64,000 bases of DNA from Aselliscus stoliczkanus (Eukaryota; Chordata; Mammalia; Chiroptera; Hipposideridae), in contig CM066737.1 of assembly GCA_033961575.1 (NCBI GenBank), positions 100,716,709 to 100,780,708 of the forward strand, given 5' to 3'. Position numbers and translations under genes: made by a program. Positions 48,562 through 61,519 of this stretch are shown here, one piece after another (the first letter of the stretch is position 1; each line of letters begins with the position of its first letter). The notes beneath the pieces were generated by a model. That model ran no database searches. It was not told the DNA's origin and saw only the letters and a list, made by a program, of their open reading frames with translations.

Positions 48562-48976
48562 CTTTTTTAAAAGCTTTATTGGGGAATTGGGGGAGGGGAA
48601 CAGACAAGTTGCTGTCCTTTTGTTCTTCAGTCTAGTTGCGGAGGACGTTGCTTCACTGGCCCATGTTGGTATCGTTGTTGCGCTCTTCCCGGATGAGGCA
48701 GATCGGTTGCCGGCCTCTGGATGGTCGCTCACAGCAGCTATTGGCAGCTCACGCTGGCTGCCGGCCACTCACATTGGCTGCCGGCCACTCACTGTAGCCT
48801 ATGGCAGCCCACTGCAGCAGGGGCTGCAGCCTACACCGTCGCCGGGGCTCACACAGCCCAGCTCCAGGTGGAGCTGTTGTTAGCTGTAGAGGGCAGTGTC
48901 ACTGGCCCTCATGTGGGATCCGAACCGGGGCCGCTGGCTTCCCAAGCGCGTAACCACCGCACCTCTCGGCCGGCCC
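48562..48976 (-). repeat. Long composite SINE
   Basis: An antisense copy with slightly shortened tail and head has an internal duplication of the ggctgccggccactcac word at 48,757 and 48,776. It is the last copy of this SINE in the window. Confidence 0.92.
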
Positions 48977-48999
48977 CCTGTGCTGTACTTTACATCTAT

Positions 49000-49840
49000 C
49001 TTTTTCTGGGCTGTTCTCAGAAGGGTCGGTGTCCCTCTGAGTGTGGCCGAATTGTTGGGTTAATCACAGCCAGCAAACGGTCAAGCACAACCACCCTTTT
49101 CTTTCAAATGGTAGAAGCAGCTACTTAAAAGATTGCCCGAGGTCTGGGAAGCCCGGCTTTTTGCAGGGGGCTTAATGAACTTTCAGGCAGAGCTTTGCAA
49201 TGTCAGTTTCTCCCATTTGCTTTCTCAGTATTCAAATGTCAGGTTTAAGAACATGGGGAGGGAACCAGAGCCTTGGCTGCCTGCGGTCTGGATTCTAGGC
49301 TGCAGATTCCCTGTGGCCCTGCGCTCAGGAGCAGAAAGTTCTGGGGCTGGGTGGGGGAGAGCTGTGTGTACTGTGGCTGCTCCCTCAGGCGTGAATGGTG
49401 ATGCGGTGTGGCCGGGTTCCCCCACCCAACCCAGGCAGCCAGGGGACCACACACTTTGGCCAGGAAACGACATGGGACTCAGGTCGCTGCCACAAAGAAG
49501 GCAAGAGAGGAGAGGTCCCGAGTTCTGTCCCTGGTGGCCATCATGGTCTGAAGGGACGGAACGAGGGGTCAGCCTGGGGACCAAGCTTGTCGCCACCTGC
49601 TCCTGGAACTGGGCTGCCCTCCATCCCTAGCTCCCTAAGTCTCCACCAGGCTCCCAAGTGTAAGATTCGGCCTGGGACACAGACTAGCCTTGGTCAGATG
49701 GTCAAACATACCTTGACGAAGTCACCTACTGTAGGTCACACAACAATGGGGCAAGGTTTGCTTTTATTTCCCTGTCTCCTTCCCAGGTTCTTTCCTGTTC
49801 ACAGCCCCCGTTGCAGCCCCATCTTCCTCTCAGTCTCTGT
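49000..49840. other. Intergenic, no feature recognised
   Basis: It is moderately GC-rich unique-looking sequence. Open frames on both strands lack any family resemblance. Confidence 0.55.
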
Positions 49841-49844
49841 TTCT

Positions 49845-51898
49845 CACACACAGACACAGACACACACAGAGACACAGAGACACACACAGACACAGACACA
49901 CTCAGACACAGAGAGACACAGACACAGACACATGCACACACACACACAAACACACACACAGAGACGCAGACACACACACAGGCACACACACACACACACA
50001 CACAGAGACACAGACACATATACATAAACAAACAGACACAGACACACACAGAGACACACAGAGAAACACATACACAGAGACACATGCACACACACAAACA
50101 TACACAGACACAGAGACACAGACACACACACACACAGAGACACACAGACACAGACAGACACATAGACAGAGACACATGCACACACGCACACAGAGATGCA
50201 GACACACACAGAGACACAGACACACACACACACACACACACAGAGACACGCAGACACAGACAGACACATAGACAGAGACACATGCACACACGCACACAGA
50301 GATGCAGACACACACACAGACACAGACACACACAGAGACACACAGACACAGAGAGACACATACACAGACACATGCACACACACACACACAGAGACACAGA
50401 CACAAAGACAGACACATATACATAAACAAACAGACACAGACACACACAGAGACACAAAGAGAGACACATACACAGAGACACATGCACACACACACAAACA
50501 TACACAGACACACACAGAGACACAGACACACACACAGACACCCACAGAGACACACAGACACAGACAGACACATAGACAGAGACACATGCACACACGCACA
50601 CAGAGATGCAGACATACACAGAGACACAGACACACACACACAGACACAGACACATACAGAGACACGCAGACACATAGACAGAGACACATGCACACACACA
50701 CACACACACACAGAGATGCAGACACACAGAGACACAGACACACACAGAGACATAGACAGACACATAGACACAGGCAAATACACAGACACACACACACAGA
50801 GACACAGACACACATACAGACACAGAAACACGCATACATAAATACACAGAGACACACAGATACAGACAGACACATACACAGACACACATGCACACACACA
50901 AACACACACACAAAGATATGCAGACACACACAGAGACACAGACAGACACATAGACAGGCAGACACACACACAGACACACACACACACAGAGACACAGACA
51001 CGCATACAGACACAGAGACACACATACATAAACACATAGACACACACAGAGACACAGACACATATACATAAACAAACAGACACAGACACACACAGAGACA
51101 CACAGAGAGACACATACACAGAGACACATGCACACACACACAAACATACACAGACACACACACACAGACACAGACACACACAGAGACACACAGACACAGA
51201 CAGACACATAGACAGAGACACATGCACACACGCACACAAACAGAGATGCAGACACACACAGAGACACAGACACACACACACACACAGACACACAGAGACA
51301 TGCAGACACAGACAGACACATAGACAGAGACACATGCACACACACACACAGAGATGCAGACACACACAGAGACACAGACACACATACAGACACAGAGACA
51401 CACATACATAAACACACAGAGACACACAGACACAGAGAGACACATACACAGACACATACACACACACAGAGACGCAGACACACAGGCACACACACACAGA
51501 GACACAGACACACATACAGACACAGACAGACACATATACATAAACAAACATACAGACACAGACACACACAGAGACACACAGACACATACACAGAGACACA
51601 TGCACACACACAAATACACACAGACACACAGAGACACACACATAGACACACAGACACAGACAGACATATACACAGAGACACATGCACACACACACACACA
51701 GAGATGCAGACACACAGAGACACAGACAGACACATAGACATAGGCAGACACACACACACACACACAGACACAGACACACATACTGACACAGAGACACACA
51801 TACATAAACACACAGACACACACAGACCTACAGACACAGACAGACACACACATAAGCGGGCACACACACACACACACACACACACGCACAGACACATC
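49845..51898. repeat. 2-kb GACA/CACA simple-repeat array with higher-order blocks
   Basis: It is built from agacacag, cacaca and gaga words with very few T on the + strand. Larger blocks recur. cacatatacataaacaaaca is near 50,015, 50,416, 51,060 and 51,533. tagacagagacacatgcaca is near 50,162, 50,271, 50,572, 50,676, 51,210 and 51,322. Because stop codons need T on + and A on -, all frames stay open for hundreds of codons. That is a composition effect and not evidence of coding. Confidence 0.97.
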
Positions 51899-51899
51899 T

Positions 51900-54800
51900 C
51901 TGTGTGTTTGAGATCCAGCCGATGGGATCTAGTCTCATCACCCCCAGGACACAGCCTCTTCTGGACCTTTCCCTGTCTTTATAAGAAAACATGTTCCTCA
52001 CACTTGCTCCCTCCCCTAGAAGTGTTCTGAAGGCTTTGGAGCCAGTAAGTCCACTGTGGCCCCTGTGCAGGCTGGGGGTGCGGGGAGTGGAAGAGCTGGG
52101 CCCTGCAGCCCTAAGCATTTCACGCTGGGATTGGTGACCACTAGCGGTGCCTGGTGAAATCCAGCCCATTGGGGGTTCGTGGTAGATTCAATGGAGTCGA
52201 ATAGAAGCCATCAGAGGGTGCTGCACGCCTGAGGGTCAGTGCTGTTTTGTGAAAAGGCCGTGTCTGGCCTATGTCTTGTGGGCAGTGGGTGGCGGTGCTA
52301 TAAGTTGCATTAAAGTGCTGCAGGTTGCATTTAAACCACTTCAGGCCCTCTTCGGCCTGCTCGTTTCTGTGGCACATAAACCAGGTCGGTAACATGAACG
52401 TGCCCAGGCGACGTGAGAATGAAACGCGATGATCCTGTGACTGACCCCGCATGGCATACAGAGCAGTGCACCTCAGCCTGATGTTTGTGAGAATCCCCTG
52501 GAACTTTTCAAATCCAGAGCCCGGCCCCCCTGACCGGAGACATGGGAGTCTCTGTGGCCCAGGCCTGGGTACCAGGAGTTTTGACAGCTCTCCTGGTGAT
52601 TCTGGGTACAGCCAGAGAAGGGAAAGGGCGTCTCGAAGAGTGGCCAATGCTGGGGCCCTGCCTGCCTTCCCTCGGGGACAGTGGCTGGAGTCTGGGCCCT
52701 GCACTCCCCAGCCTGACCGCCCTTCCCCTTCCAGTTCCTTAGGGACTGTGCATTCTGTTTTCCTTGCTCTATTTTTCTTGTCCCCCCAAAGTGAGGTTAT
52801 CCCATCAGCTCTATACACTTCAGTGTGAGGTGTCCCCCAGCTTGTATATTAGCTTGTACGAGAAGCTGGAAAGGCCTGTGCCCACAAGCAAGGCTTGCTC
52901 ACTGGGTTTGCTGGAACAGTTTTCTGTTATTAAAGGGTGAGGATGCTCCTTTCTGAGAACTTGGGCTCCCAGGGATTTTCAGTTGGATCTTTCCCACGAT
53001 GGAAGATGCGTACAGACTAGCTTCCTTCAGAGACCAAGGTCACTAGCCAGGTGCCTGTGTCAGGACCCCTATGTGCAGGAATGCCCAGTGGTTGTTGTGG
53101 GGGGTAAGCATGCAGCATAGGGCTCTGTCCTCCCAGCATAGATGTTTTTATTGCTTCTTTCTTGTGCTGTCTTATCTTCCCCTATACCTGGTTATATTTC
53201 ACTTCGTGCTCGATATTCTATTTAAGTATTTTTTGTAGAAATGCTTGGATGTTATTTTCACAGGAAAATAATTTTCGTTTGCTTCTGTCAGGTACCTGGG
53301 AGTGTTAAATCCCCAAAAGAAATGAGACTGAACCCCAGTTCATGTGGTTAACTGGATCCCTTTTACCCCGAAGGGATGGCTCTTTGTGGTCCCTGTCCAA
53401 TGTGGGGTGGTTTACCAGCTCCCCTCCTTCAGTGGGTTCTGGACTCTGACTTTTGTCCCTCAGTCCCACAAAACCATGAGAAGTACAGCCTGCCCTCATT
53501 CAGTCTTTTCTGGATCAGTAAATGCCCTAGCAGACCTCTCAGCTTCTCACACCTGTCGAGATTTCTGGTCTTCCCTAGCTCTTAGCTCAGTAGTTGCTCA
53601 TTGTTTTGTTAACTTTTCGATGTTCTTGAGGCTATCGTAGAACATTTCATCCAGCTGTTGTAGTTGTCTTTCAGGGGAACAGCTGCTGTGCTTTACCCAG
53701 TCCACCATTACAGGAAGCAGAACTCCTGGTTCCTGTGGCTGCACAGGGTATTGATAGAAATAGCTAGTCTGTCCACAGTGTCTGTGGCTCAGGTCGCACC
53801 TAAGCACAGGTAGGTGGCACTACCAGCATCTCCTCCCACTTCTCCTAGTACTGCGAGGTCTCCCTTTCCTGTCAGGCACTATGTTCTTCCCTACTCAGGC
53901 TGATGTGGCTTAAGGAGACCAGGAGAAGAAAATCTAGACTAAGGGGTGACAGTAAGAAAGTGTGTCCTCCTTCCATTCCATGTCCCTCCATGGAGAAGAG
54001 GGGTCAAGCAAATGGATGGAGAGGACTGACTAGAAATGAGCATTGAGCATCCGTTGGATGATCAGTTACGTTCCAGGAACAGACATTGTGTACCTAGTGA
54101 GTACTAGGTACTAGAAGAGACCCAAAAGAGTGAGTGCATCAGTCTGGGTCCAGGATGGAGAGAACAATCACACAATAATTTGAACAGAGAAAGTTAAATC
54201 TAAAGAAGTATCAAGTATAACAGAGGATTGGCAATAATGAGGGATTGGCTAGGAAGAAATAAAGACAACTCTAAAGAATATAGGAATAACAGCTATAAGG
54301 AACACTAACTACCTCTTACGCTGAGATAGTGCACCGAAGATGCACAACTACTGTTACTGGCCAACAGAGCAGTGCCCCACACCCACTGAGAAACTTTTAA
54401 GTTTTCTTTCCTAAAGAAATGTTAAGTATAGAAATGTTAAGTTTCCTCCCTAGTTTCTTGGTTCTTTAGCTCCCCCTCTTCTAATCAGTTTCAGAATCCT
54501 AAACAGTAGATTGTTCACAGAAGTCTCCTACCCCTGCTTCAGATAACTACTTGAAAGCCTGTGACTTCCTAATATCTCCCAGGCCAGTAAGCCTAATGAT
54601 TCTTTCCAAACCCATTCTGGTCCCAGACAACTGAGGCCACCTGAGTGACAGGCTGAATGGCCACAGGCTTCATGAGAGCTAACAGATTTATTACTTAAAA
54701 TATATTTTTCCTCATTCAGGGGCCTTAGGGATAGAGATGACACCCCAGCAAGATTGTCAGTCACAACCAAAGAAGCCAGCTCGGTCTTCCAGGAGGAGCT

Positions 54801-55070
54801 CAAGATCCCTTCCTCTCATCTGAGATCAGCTAGGGTGAGAGTTCTGTGAACCCCCCCCCCCCAATAGGCAGGGACAGCTGTATGCCCCTGCCCAGCAGGA
54901 AACAGATACAGAAGAAAAGACCTCCTGTCCCTCAGCTTCCCATAGGATCATGTGTCTCAAGGGGAAAACTAGGCAGGCAGTTTGAGGCAGGCATTGGGTC
55001 TCTGCATTCCTGCACGTCCCAAAGAATGTGATCGCCCAGATGACTTCCCCTCTGCACCCAAAACTTCCAT
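51900..55070. other. Intergenic, old-repeat-like sequence
   Basis: 52,455-52,600 resembles a MER5-type hAT fragment (gatgtttgtgagaatcccct, then ctcctggtgattctgggtac). 53,150-53,760 reads like a diverged antisense L1. A C-run is at 54,849-54,864. No gene is recognised. Confidence 0.45.
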
Positions 55071-55079
55071 TCATTGTAA

Positions 55080-55760
55080 CTATCTACCCCTAAAACAAAT
55101 GGGTACAAAATACCTGCCTGGATTAGACCACTCACTCACACCTGCGCAGTACAGGCCATAACGACCTTCGTTTCACCCGGGCCTCCATTATACCATTATT
55201 ATCATACATATGCCTGGAAGTTTATTAATATCATAACAGACTGAATTCTGGGAAGGAACATGCGTAGTCTAAAGAGATAATAACCTGTTGTCAATTATGG
55301 GTGCCAATCAAGGGGTCCCATGCCCAGGGGGGAACAGCCCATTCTAGAGAAAAAGGGATTAAAAACTCCCAAGTCCTGGGAAGTCCGCCCTTTTGACCGC
55401 TTCTCCCTTTTGACCACTGCTCTTTTTGACTGCTTCTTCCCTTTTGACCCCCTTCCTTCCTTTTCAAGCCTTTTGAGCCTCCGCTTTGCGCATGGCTCAC
55501 TCCATATGCTCCAAAGTCTTTGAAATAATTTCTTATAATGAGCCCTTCAGTCATTCCCTACTGCTCGGGCCTACTTCTACTTCTTTGACATGTACCATCT
55601 CTTCTAGTAAACTACTTTTTCACTGCTTTACTCCGGTATCTCATTCAGTTCTTTGCTGGAGTTGCCAAGGACCTGGACTTTGCGCCGAGAAGGGCCCACT
55701 CTCCGACAACACTATGACTCACAGAATGAGACAAGTCACTGGGGGAACTTGCTTTAAATC
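55080..55760 (+). mobile_element. Probable solo LTR of an endogenous retrovirus
   Basis: A promoter-like ggattaaaaactcccaag is followed by a CT-rich block of about 17-bp repeats (cccttttgaccgcttct type), then ctagtaaactactttttcac, ctccggtatctcattcagtt and gccaaggacctggactttgc. This order looks like the R-U5 of a gammaretrovirus-type LTR. No internal viral genes are present. Ends are not precisely defined. Confidence 0.4.
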
Positions 55761-56189
55761 AACCCTCTGGAACTTGCAGGTAATATGCCCTGTGTGTGTG
55801 TGTGTTGCACTCTGCAGCAGCCTGCCTAGAGAGCAAATGGGAACCAGGAAGCAAAACTCTTTTCTTTTACAGTCGCTCTCCTTTTTCTACTGGAAAAAGC
55901 TTTAATTGTGCTACTAACAAAGGGAAAAATATTTAAAGGGCCTATATCAATTTTCATGGAGCAGGCAAAAGGGGTGAATTTGGAGCTGAGAAGCAAAAGT
56001 GGATAACCAGCATAGTGCATTATTCCATTATTCAGCTCCCCATGCACCCTCCTACACACATTTACACTGCCATACAACAGCCAAGCGCCCCTGCATTTCT
56101 ACCTAATAAGATGTACCTTTCCTTCTTGCAGGTGAAGAAACTCTCACCCAACCCCCTCCCTACCCCCCCCTCCCCCCGCCCCAAATGAG

Positions 56190-56335
56190 GAGACACACAG
56201 TGCCAAGGATCATTGTATAGCTGACACAGTGAAATGGAACCAAAATTCCAGGCACTGTTCTGGGTGCTTTATATTTTATAACATTTGCTTCTTAGAACCT
56301 TGTGAGGAAAGTGCTATTTTAAATCTAAAAAAGAC
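56190..56335. repeat. MIR-like fragment
   Basis: The text ccaggcactgttctgggtgc, then cttagaaccttgtgaggaaa is MIR-like. Confidence 0.5.
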
Positions 56336-56628
56336 ATGATGCTACTCTCCAGGAACTTAGGATAGGTTGTTGACAAAGATTTCTTTTTTTCCAATTTTGT
56401 TAAAAAATATAATTTACATATATACGCATCCCACATAGGAAATAATAAAATGTTAATAGTAGTTAATGTCTACAGAGTTAGCATGTCAAGTCAAAGAGGT
56501 GTTGATGAATGGCCATATATTTTATCTTGCTAAATAAATTTTTTTCCTGTATTTTCTAAGTTTTCTATAATGAACTTTTATTATCCTTATAATAGGAAAA
56601 AGTATTTTTAAAAACACCTAATATATTC

Positions 56629-57582
<954 letters not shown>

Positions 57583-57837
57583 GGTCGCTCTGGGGAAAAA
57601 CTGGCTTGACAAAGATTTCTACTATCAGCCAAAGGGATTTAAGTGCTAAAAGGAGGTGAAGGTAACCTGCCATGGAATCCTAGAGAAGAAGCTCCTCATT
57701 CTTACCAGGGAGCTGTAGGAAAGCGTCTTGGTGCAGGTATTATTAGAACAGATGTCGCACTGGAACAGGCTTTGAAAGATGTGAAAAATTTCCAGATGCA
57801 ATTGAGTAGGAGGTAGAATAACATAGGGGATGTGATT

Positions 57838-57844
<7 letters not shown>

Positions 57845-57874
<30 letters not shown>
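57845..57874. repeat. (GT)n microsatellite
   Basis: A perfect GT run. Confidence 0.95.
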
Positions 57875-57877
<3 letters not shown>

Positions 57878-57894
57878 CATGTGATATTGGTGTT

Positions 57895-58080
57895 CATATC
57901 ATAACTCTGCGACTAGCCATGTGGCTTTGAGCAAGTTAAACTTTCTAAGCCTCAGTGTCCTCATCTTCAGAATGGGATAAAAATACTGACTTCTTACAGT
58001 GCTGAGGACCACATAAGGTCAAACATTAAGTGTCTGGCCAGTGGTGAGCCCTTGGTATATCATAAAGATTATTATTTTGT
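57895..58080 (-). repeat. MIR element
   Basis: The phrases ctagccatgtggctttgagc, ctaagcctcagtgtcctcat and agaatgggataaaaatactg match MIR. Confidence 0.7.
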
Positions 58081-58379
58081 GGAGGAATGAAGCACATGGC
58101 TGTTTGGAAAATGGCAAGTAGAAAGCACTGCAGTGGAAGAGCAGGATGGCGTGGATTTAATATTATTAGGGGCACATTTTAAAAGTTGGATTATTTTCAG
58201 ATTTGTTCCCAAAGCTGGCACTGGATATGAATATGCAACCCGGAAAACATTAGAAAATCTGAACTCAAACACTTTTTCTATGATGTGTTATATGTGAAGA
58301 GCATTTTCGGAACGGTGGAATTACACTGGTGGCTACTGGTTCACACTTTTTTTGGAAATACACTTAAAAATATACAAAT

Positions 58380-58659
58380 CTACGTAGAAGGTGAGGGAAG
58401 CAAGGCGCCGCATTTGTGGTCGTTCCTGCGCCCCCCACTGCCCACCTAACACACTCCGGTCCCTATCCCCCATCCTCCACCCTAGCACTCAGCGGTCTAG
58501 TGCTACTGCGCAGCCGCAGAATCTCTCTTAGGCAATAAGAGTTGTCCGCCATTAGTTGAGAGCCTCAGTCCGCCGCAGGAGTTCCGTGTGCAAAGTCGCT
58601 CTCCAGCTGCATCATTGAAGCGGAGCCTGAGGAACTCCAAGTAGGCTGCAGACCTCACG
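58380..58659 (+). promoter_or_regulatory. BEND2: CpG-rich promoter and 5' UTR, presumed BEND2
   Basis: GC and CpG content rise sharply before the ATG at 58,660. There is no TATA box at a clear position. The word gtccgccatta at 58,547 is YY1-like, and CG-containing words (gcgccgcattt, ctgcgcagccgc) occur. Gene identity comes from synteny, since BEND2 is the co-oriented neighbour downstream of SCML2 in human. Confidence 0.55.
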
Positions 58660-58675
58660 ATGTCTGAGGAACAGG
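58660..58675 (+). CDS. BEND2: Candidate first coding exon, presumed BEND2
   Basis: ATG TCT GAG GAA CAG G is followed by gtaagg, a strong donor (GT at 58,676-58,677). It encodes MSEEQ plus one base (phase 1). It lies within a CpG-rich segment, the ATG has a fair context (cacgATGt), and the exon sits co-directional with and about 15 kb downstream of SCML2. I cannot identify BEND2 from five residues. The assignment rests on gene order, and no second exon is visible before the window ends. Confidence 0.5.
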
Positions 58676-58865
58676 GTAAGGCCCCTCCCTGAAGCTGCCC
58701 AACTAGTTTATGCGTCTTTCCCCGGGGACAGGTGGACAGGATTTGTACCAAGGCCACCTACTTGGTCGTTGGGCAGGGCCTATCCGTCGTCCCCCGGTTG
58801 GTCAGGGCCCGTATGGGAACAGCAGGTATGGAGGACAGGAACAGGCCCTGGGTCCAGGGTGGCCC

Positions 58866-61250
58866 CGGGGCTTGAGATGTTAAAGAACTCGTGGTTTCCC
58901 CGGAGTTCGTGGCGCCCCCGCGGGCTTTGGGCGTCCCCGAGCCTCGCCCGCCTTCGCGGTTCATGGCGGCCATTGGGCTTGAGGCGTCCACGAGGCTTGT
59001 GGCGTCTCTCGGGCTTATGGTGTCCTAGGGGCTTGAGGTGTTCAAGAACTCGTGGTTTCCCCGGGGTTCGTGGCGCCCCCGCGCGCTTCGGGCGTCCCCG
59101 AGGCTCGCCCGCCTTCGCGGTTCATGGCGCCCCCGCGGGCTTGAGGCGTCCCCGAGGCTCGCCCGCCTTCGCGGTTCATGGCGCCCCCGCGCGCGTCGGG
59201 CGTCCCCGAGCCTCGCCTCGCCTTCGCGGTTCATGGCGCCCCCGCGGGCTTGAGGCGTCCCCGAGGCTCGCCCGCCTTCGCGGTTCATGGCGCCCCGCGC
59301 GCTTCGGGCGTCCCCGAGGCTCGCCCGCCTTCGCGGTTCATGGCGCCCCGCGCGCTTCGGGCGTCCCCGAGGCTCGCCCGCCTTCGTGGTTCATGGCGCC
59401 CCGCGCGCTTCGGGCGTCCCCGAGGCTCGCCCGCCTTCGCGGTTCATGGCGGCCATTGGGCTTGAGGCGTCCCCGAGCCTCGCCCGCCTTCGCGGTTCAT
59501 GGCGGCCATTGGGCTTGAGGCGTCCACGAGGCTTGTGGCGGCTCTCGGGCTTATGGTGTCCTAGGGGCTTGAGGTGTTCAAGAACTCGTGGTTTCCCCGG
59601 GGTTCGTGGCGCCCCCGCGGGCTTGAGGCGTCCCCGAGGCTCGCCCCGCCTTCGCGCTTCATGGCGCCCCCGCGGGCTTCGCGGCGTCCCATAGGCTCGC
59701 CCCGTTTTCACGTTTCGTGGCGTCCCCCGCGGGCTTGAGGCGTCCCCGAGGCTCGCCCCGCCTTCGCGGTTCATGGCGCCCCCGCGGGCTTGAGGCGTCC
59801 CCGAGGCTCGCCTGCCTTCGCGGTTCATGGCGCCCCGCGCGCTTCGGGCGTCCCCGAGCCTCGCCTCGCCTTCGTGGTTCATGGCGCCCCCGCGGGCTTG
59901 AGGCGTCCCTGAGGCTCGCCCCGCCTTCGCGGTTCATGGCGCCCCCGCGCGCGTCGGGCGTCCCCGAGGCTCGCCCGCCTTCGCGGTTCATGGCGGCCAT
60001 TGGGCTTGAGGCGTCCACGAGGCTTGTGGCGTCTCTCGGGCTTATGGTGTCCTAGGGGCTTGAGGTGTTCAAGAACTCGTGGTTTCCCCGGGGTTCGTGG
60101 CGCCCCCGCGGGCTTGAGGCGTCCCCGAGGCTCGCCCCGCCTTCGCGCTTCATGGCGCCCCCGCGGGCTTCGCGGCGTCCCGTAGGCTCGCCCCGTTTTC
60201 ACGTTTCGTGGCGTCCCCCGCGGGCTTGAGGCGTCCCCGAGGCTCGCCCCGCCTTCGCGGTTCATGGCGCCCCAGCGCGCTTCGGGCGTCCCCGAGCCTC
60301 GCCTCGCCTTCGCGGTTCATGGCGCCCCCGCGGGCTTGAGGTGTCCCTGAGGCTCGCCCGCCTTCGCGGTTCATGGCGCCCCCGCGGTTCATGGCGCCCC
60401 CGCGGGCTTCGCGGCGTCCAGTAAGCTCGCCCCGTTTTCACGTTTCGTGGCGTCCCCCGCGGGCTTGAGGCGTCCCCGAGGCTCGCCCCGCCTTCGCGGT
60501 TAATGGCGCCCCCGCGGTTCATGGCGCCCCCGCGGGCTTCGCGGCGTCCAGTAAGCTCGCCCCGTTTTCACGTTTCGTGGCGTCCCCCGCGGGCTTGAGG
60601 CGTCCCCGAGGCTCGCCCCGCCTTCGCGGTTCATGGCGCCCCCGCGCGCTTCGGGCGTCCCCGAGGCTCGCCCGCCTTCGCGGTTCATGGCGCCCCCGCG
60701 CGCGTCGGGCGTCCCCGAGCCTCGCCCGCCTTCGCGGTTCATGGCGGCCATTGGGCTTGAGGCGTCCACGAGGCTTGTGGCGGCTCTCGGGCTTATGGTG
60801 TCCTAGGGGCTTGAGGTGTTCAAGAACTCGTGGTTTCCCCGGGGTTCGTGGCGCCCCCGCGCGCTTCGGGCGTCCCCGAGGCTCGCCCCGCCTTCGCGGT
60901 TCGTGGCGCCCCCGCGGGCTTGAGGCGTCCCTGAGGCTCGCCCCGCCTTCGCGGTTCATGGCGCCCCCGCGGGCTTCGCGGCGTCCCGTAGGCTCGCCCC
61001 GTTTTCACGTTTTGTGGCGCCCCCCGCGGGCTTGAAGCGTCCACGAGGCTCGCCCCGCCCTCGCGGTTCATGGCGGCCATTGGGCTTGAGGCGTCCACGA
61101 GCCTTGTGGCGTCTCTCGGGCTTATGGTGTCCCAGGGGCTTGACGTGGTTCTGGGGCTCATGGTATCCCTGGGGCTTCATGGCGTCCCAAGGGCCTTGAG
61201 GTGACAGTGGGGCTCCATGGCGTCCCAAGGGCCTTGAGGTGACAGTGGGG
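58866..61250. repeat. CpG-dense minisatellite with higher-order structure
   Basis: The monomer is about 53-55 bp: ccttcgcggttcatggcg, then cccccgcgggcttgaggcg and tccccgaggctcgcccg. About two dozen ttcatggcg words occur. A spacer (caagaactcgtggtttcccc) recurs near 58,880, 59,040, 59,578, 60,067 and 60,819, giving higher-order units of roughly 160 to 750 bp. Variants include gcttcgcggcgtccc plus gttttcacgtttcgtgg. The 3' edge decays into two 43-bp units (ggggctccatggcgtcccaa). Long frames on both strands arise because the period is near a multiple of three and CpG-rich words contain few stops. Confidence 0.97.
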
Positions 61251-61317
61251 CTCGCGGCACCAGCTCGTAGAGAAGCCGGACCTGGTTCCCTGCAGGAACG
61301 CCTTAATTCTTACCAGG

Positions 61318-61335
61318 AGCCCCCCCTAGTGGCCA
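61318..61335 (-). promoter_or_regulatory. CTCF-like motif 1
   Basis: The minus strand reads TGGCCACTAGGGGGGGCT, nearly the full CTCF core consensus (CCASYAGRKGGC). It lies directly after the GC-rich minisatellite. Confidence 0.6.
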
Positions 61336-61395
61336 TGAAACAATATCGCCCTTCTCTGCTCCTGAGATGGGGCCCCAGGATCCATTTCCCAGAGC

Positions 61396-61412
61396 CCTCC
61401 AGAGGGGGGCTC
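61396..61412 (+). promoter_or_regulatory. CTCF-like motif 2 (weaker)
   Basis: The + strand reads CCTCCAGAGGGGGGCTCC, about 10 of 12 core positions of the CTCF consensus, in the opposite orientation to its neighbours. Confidence 0.35.
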
Positions 61413-61494
61413 CAGAGTTTTACGGCACTGCCCCCGTTTTCCTTGAATTTTTTTTCAAGGCCTCGTGGGCACGTACCCCGAGCTGTTTCTGAGC

Positions 61495-61512
61495 ACGACC
61501 CCTGGTGGCCAG
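61495..61512 (-). promoter_or_regulatory. CTCF-like motif 3
   Basis: The minus strand reads CTGGCCACCAGGGGTCGTG, a strong CTCF core match with the same orientation as motif 1 and 177 bp from it. Confidence 0.6.
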
Positions 61513-61519
61513 TCTGAAC

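Noticed and set aside
49844..51897. Minus-strand open frames of 639 to 723 codons made of Cys, Val, Ser, Leu
   Set aside because: All frames are open together because the + strand has almost no T, so stop codons cannot occur. Low-complexity simple repeat, no gene.
49845..51898. Regularly spaced repeats that could suggest a CRISPR array
   Set aside because: Mammalian DNA with splice-site genes; spacers and repeats are the same simple-sequence words, with no unique spacers.
55080..55760. Possible intact endogenous retrovirus
   Set aside because: Only an LTR-like segment is seen; no gag, pol or env-like sequence lies on either side.
58769..61199. Many long open frames on both strands, Arg/Pro/Gly/Ala-rich
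   Set aside because: They are translations of the CpG-rich minisatellite, whose period is near a multiple of three. Both strands and several frames are open at once.
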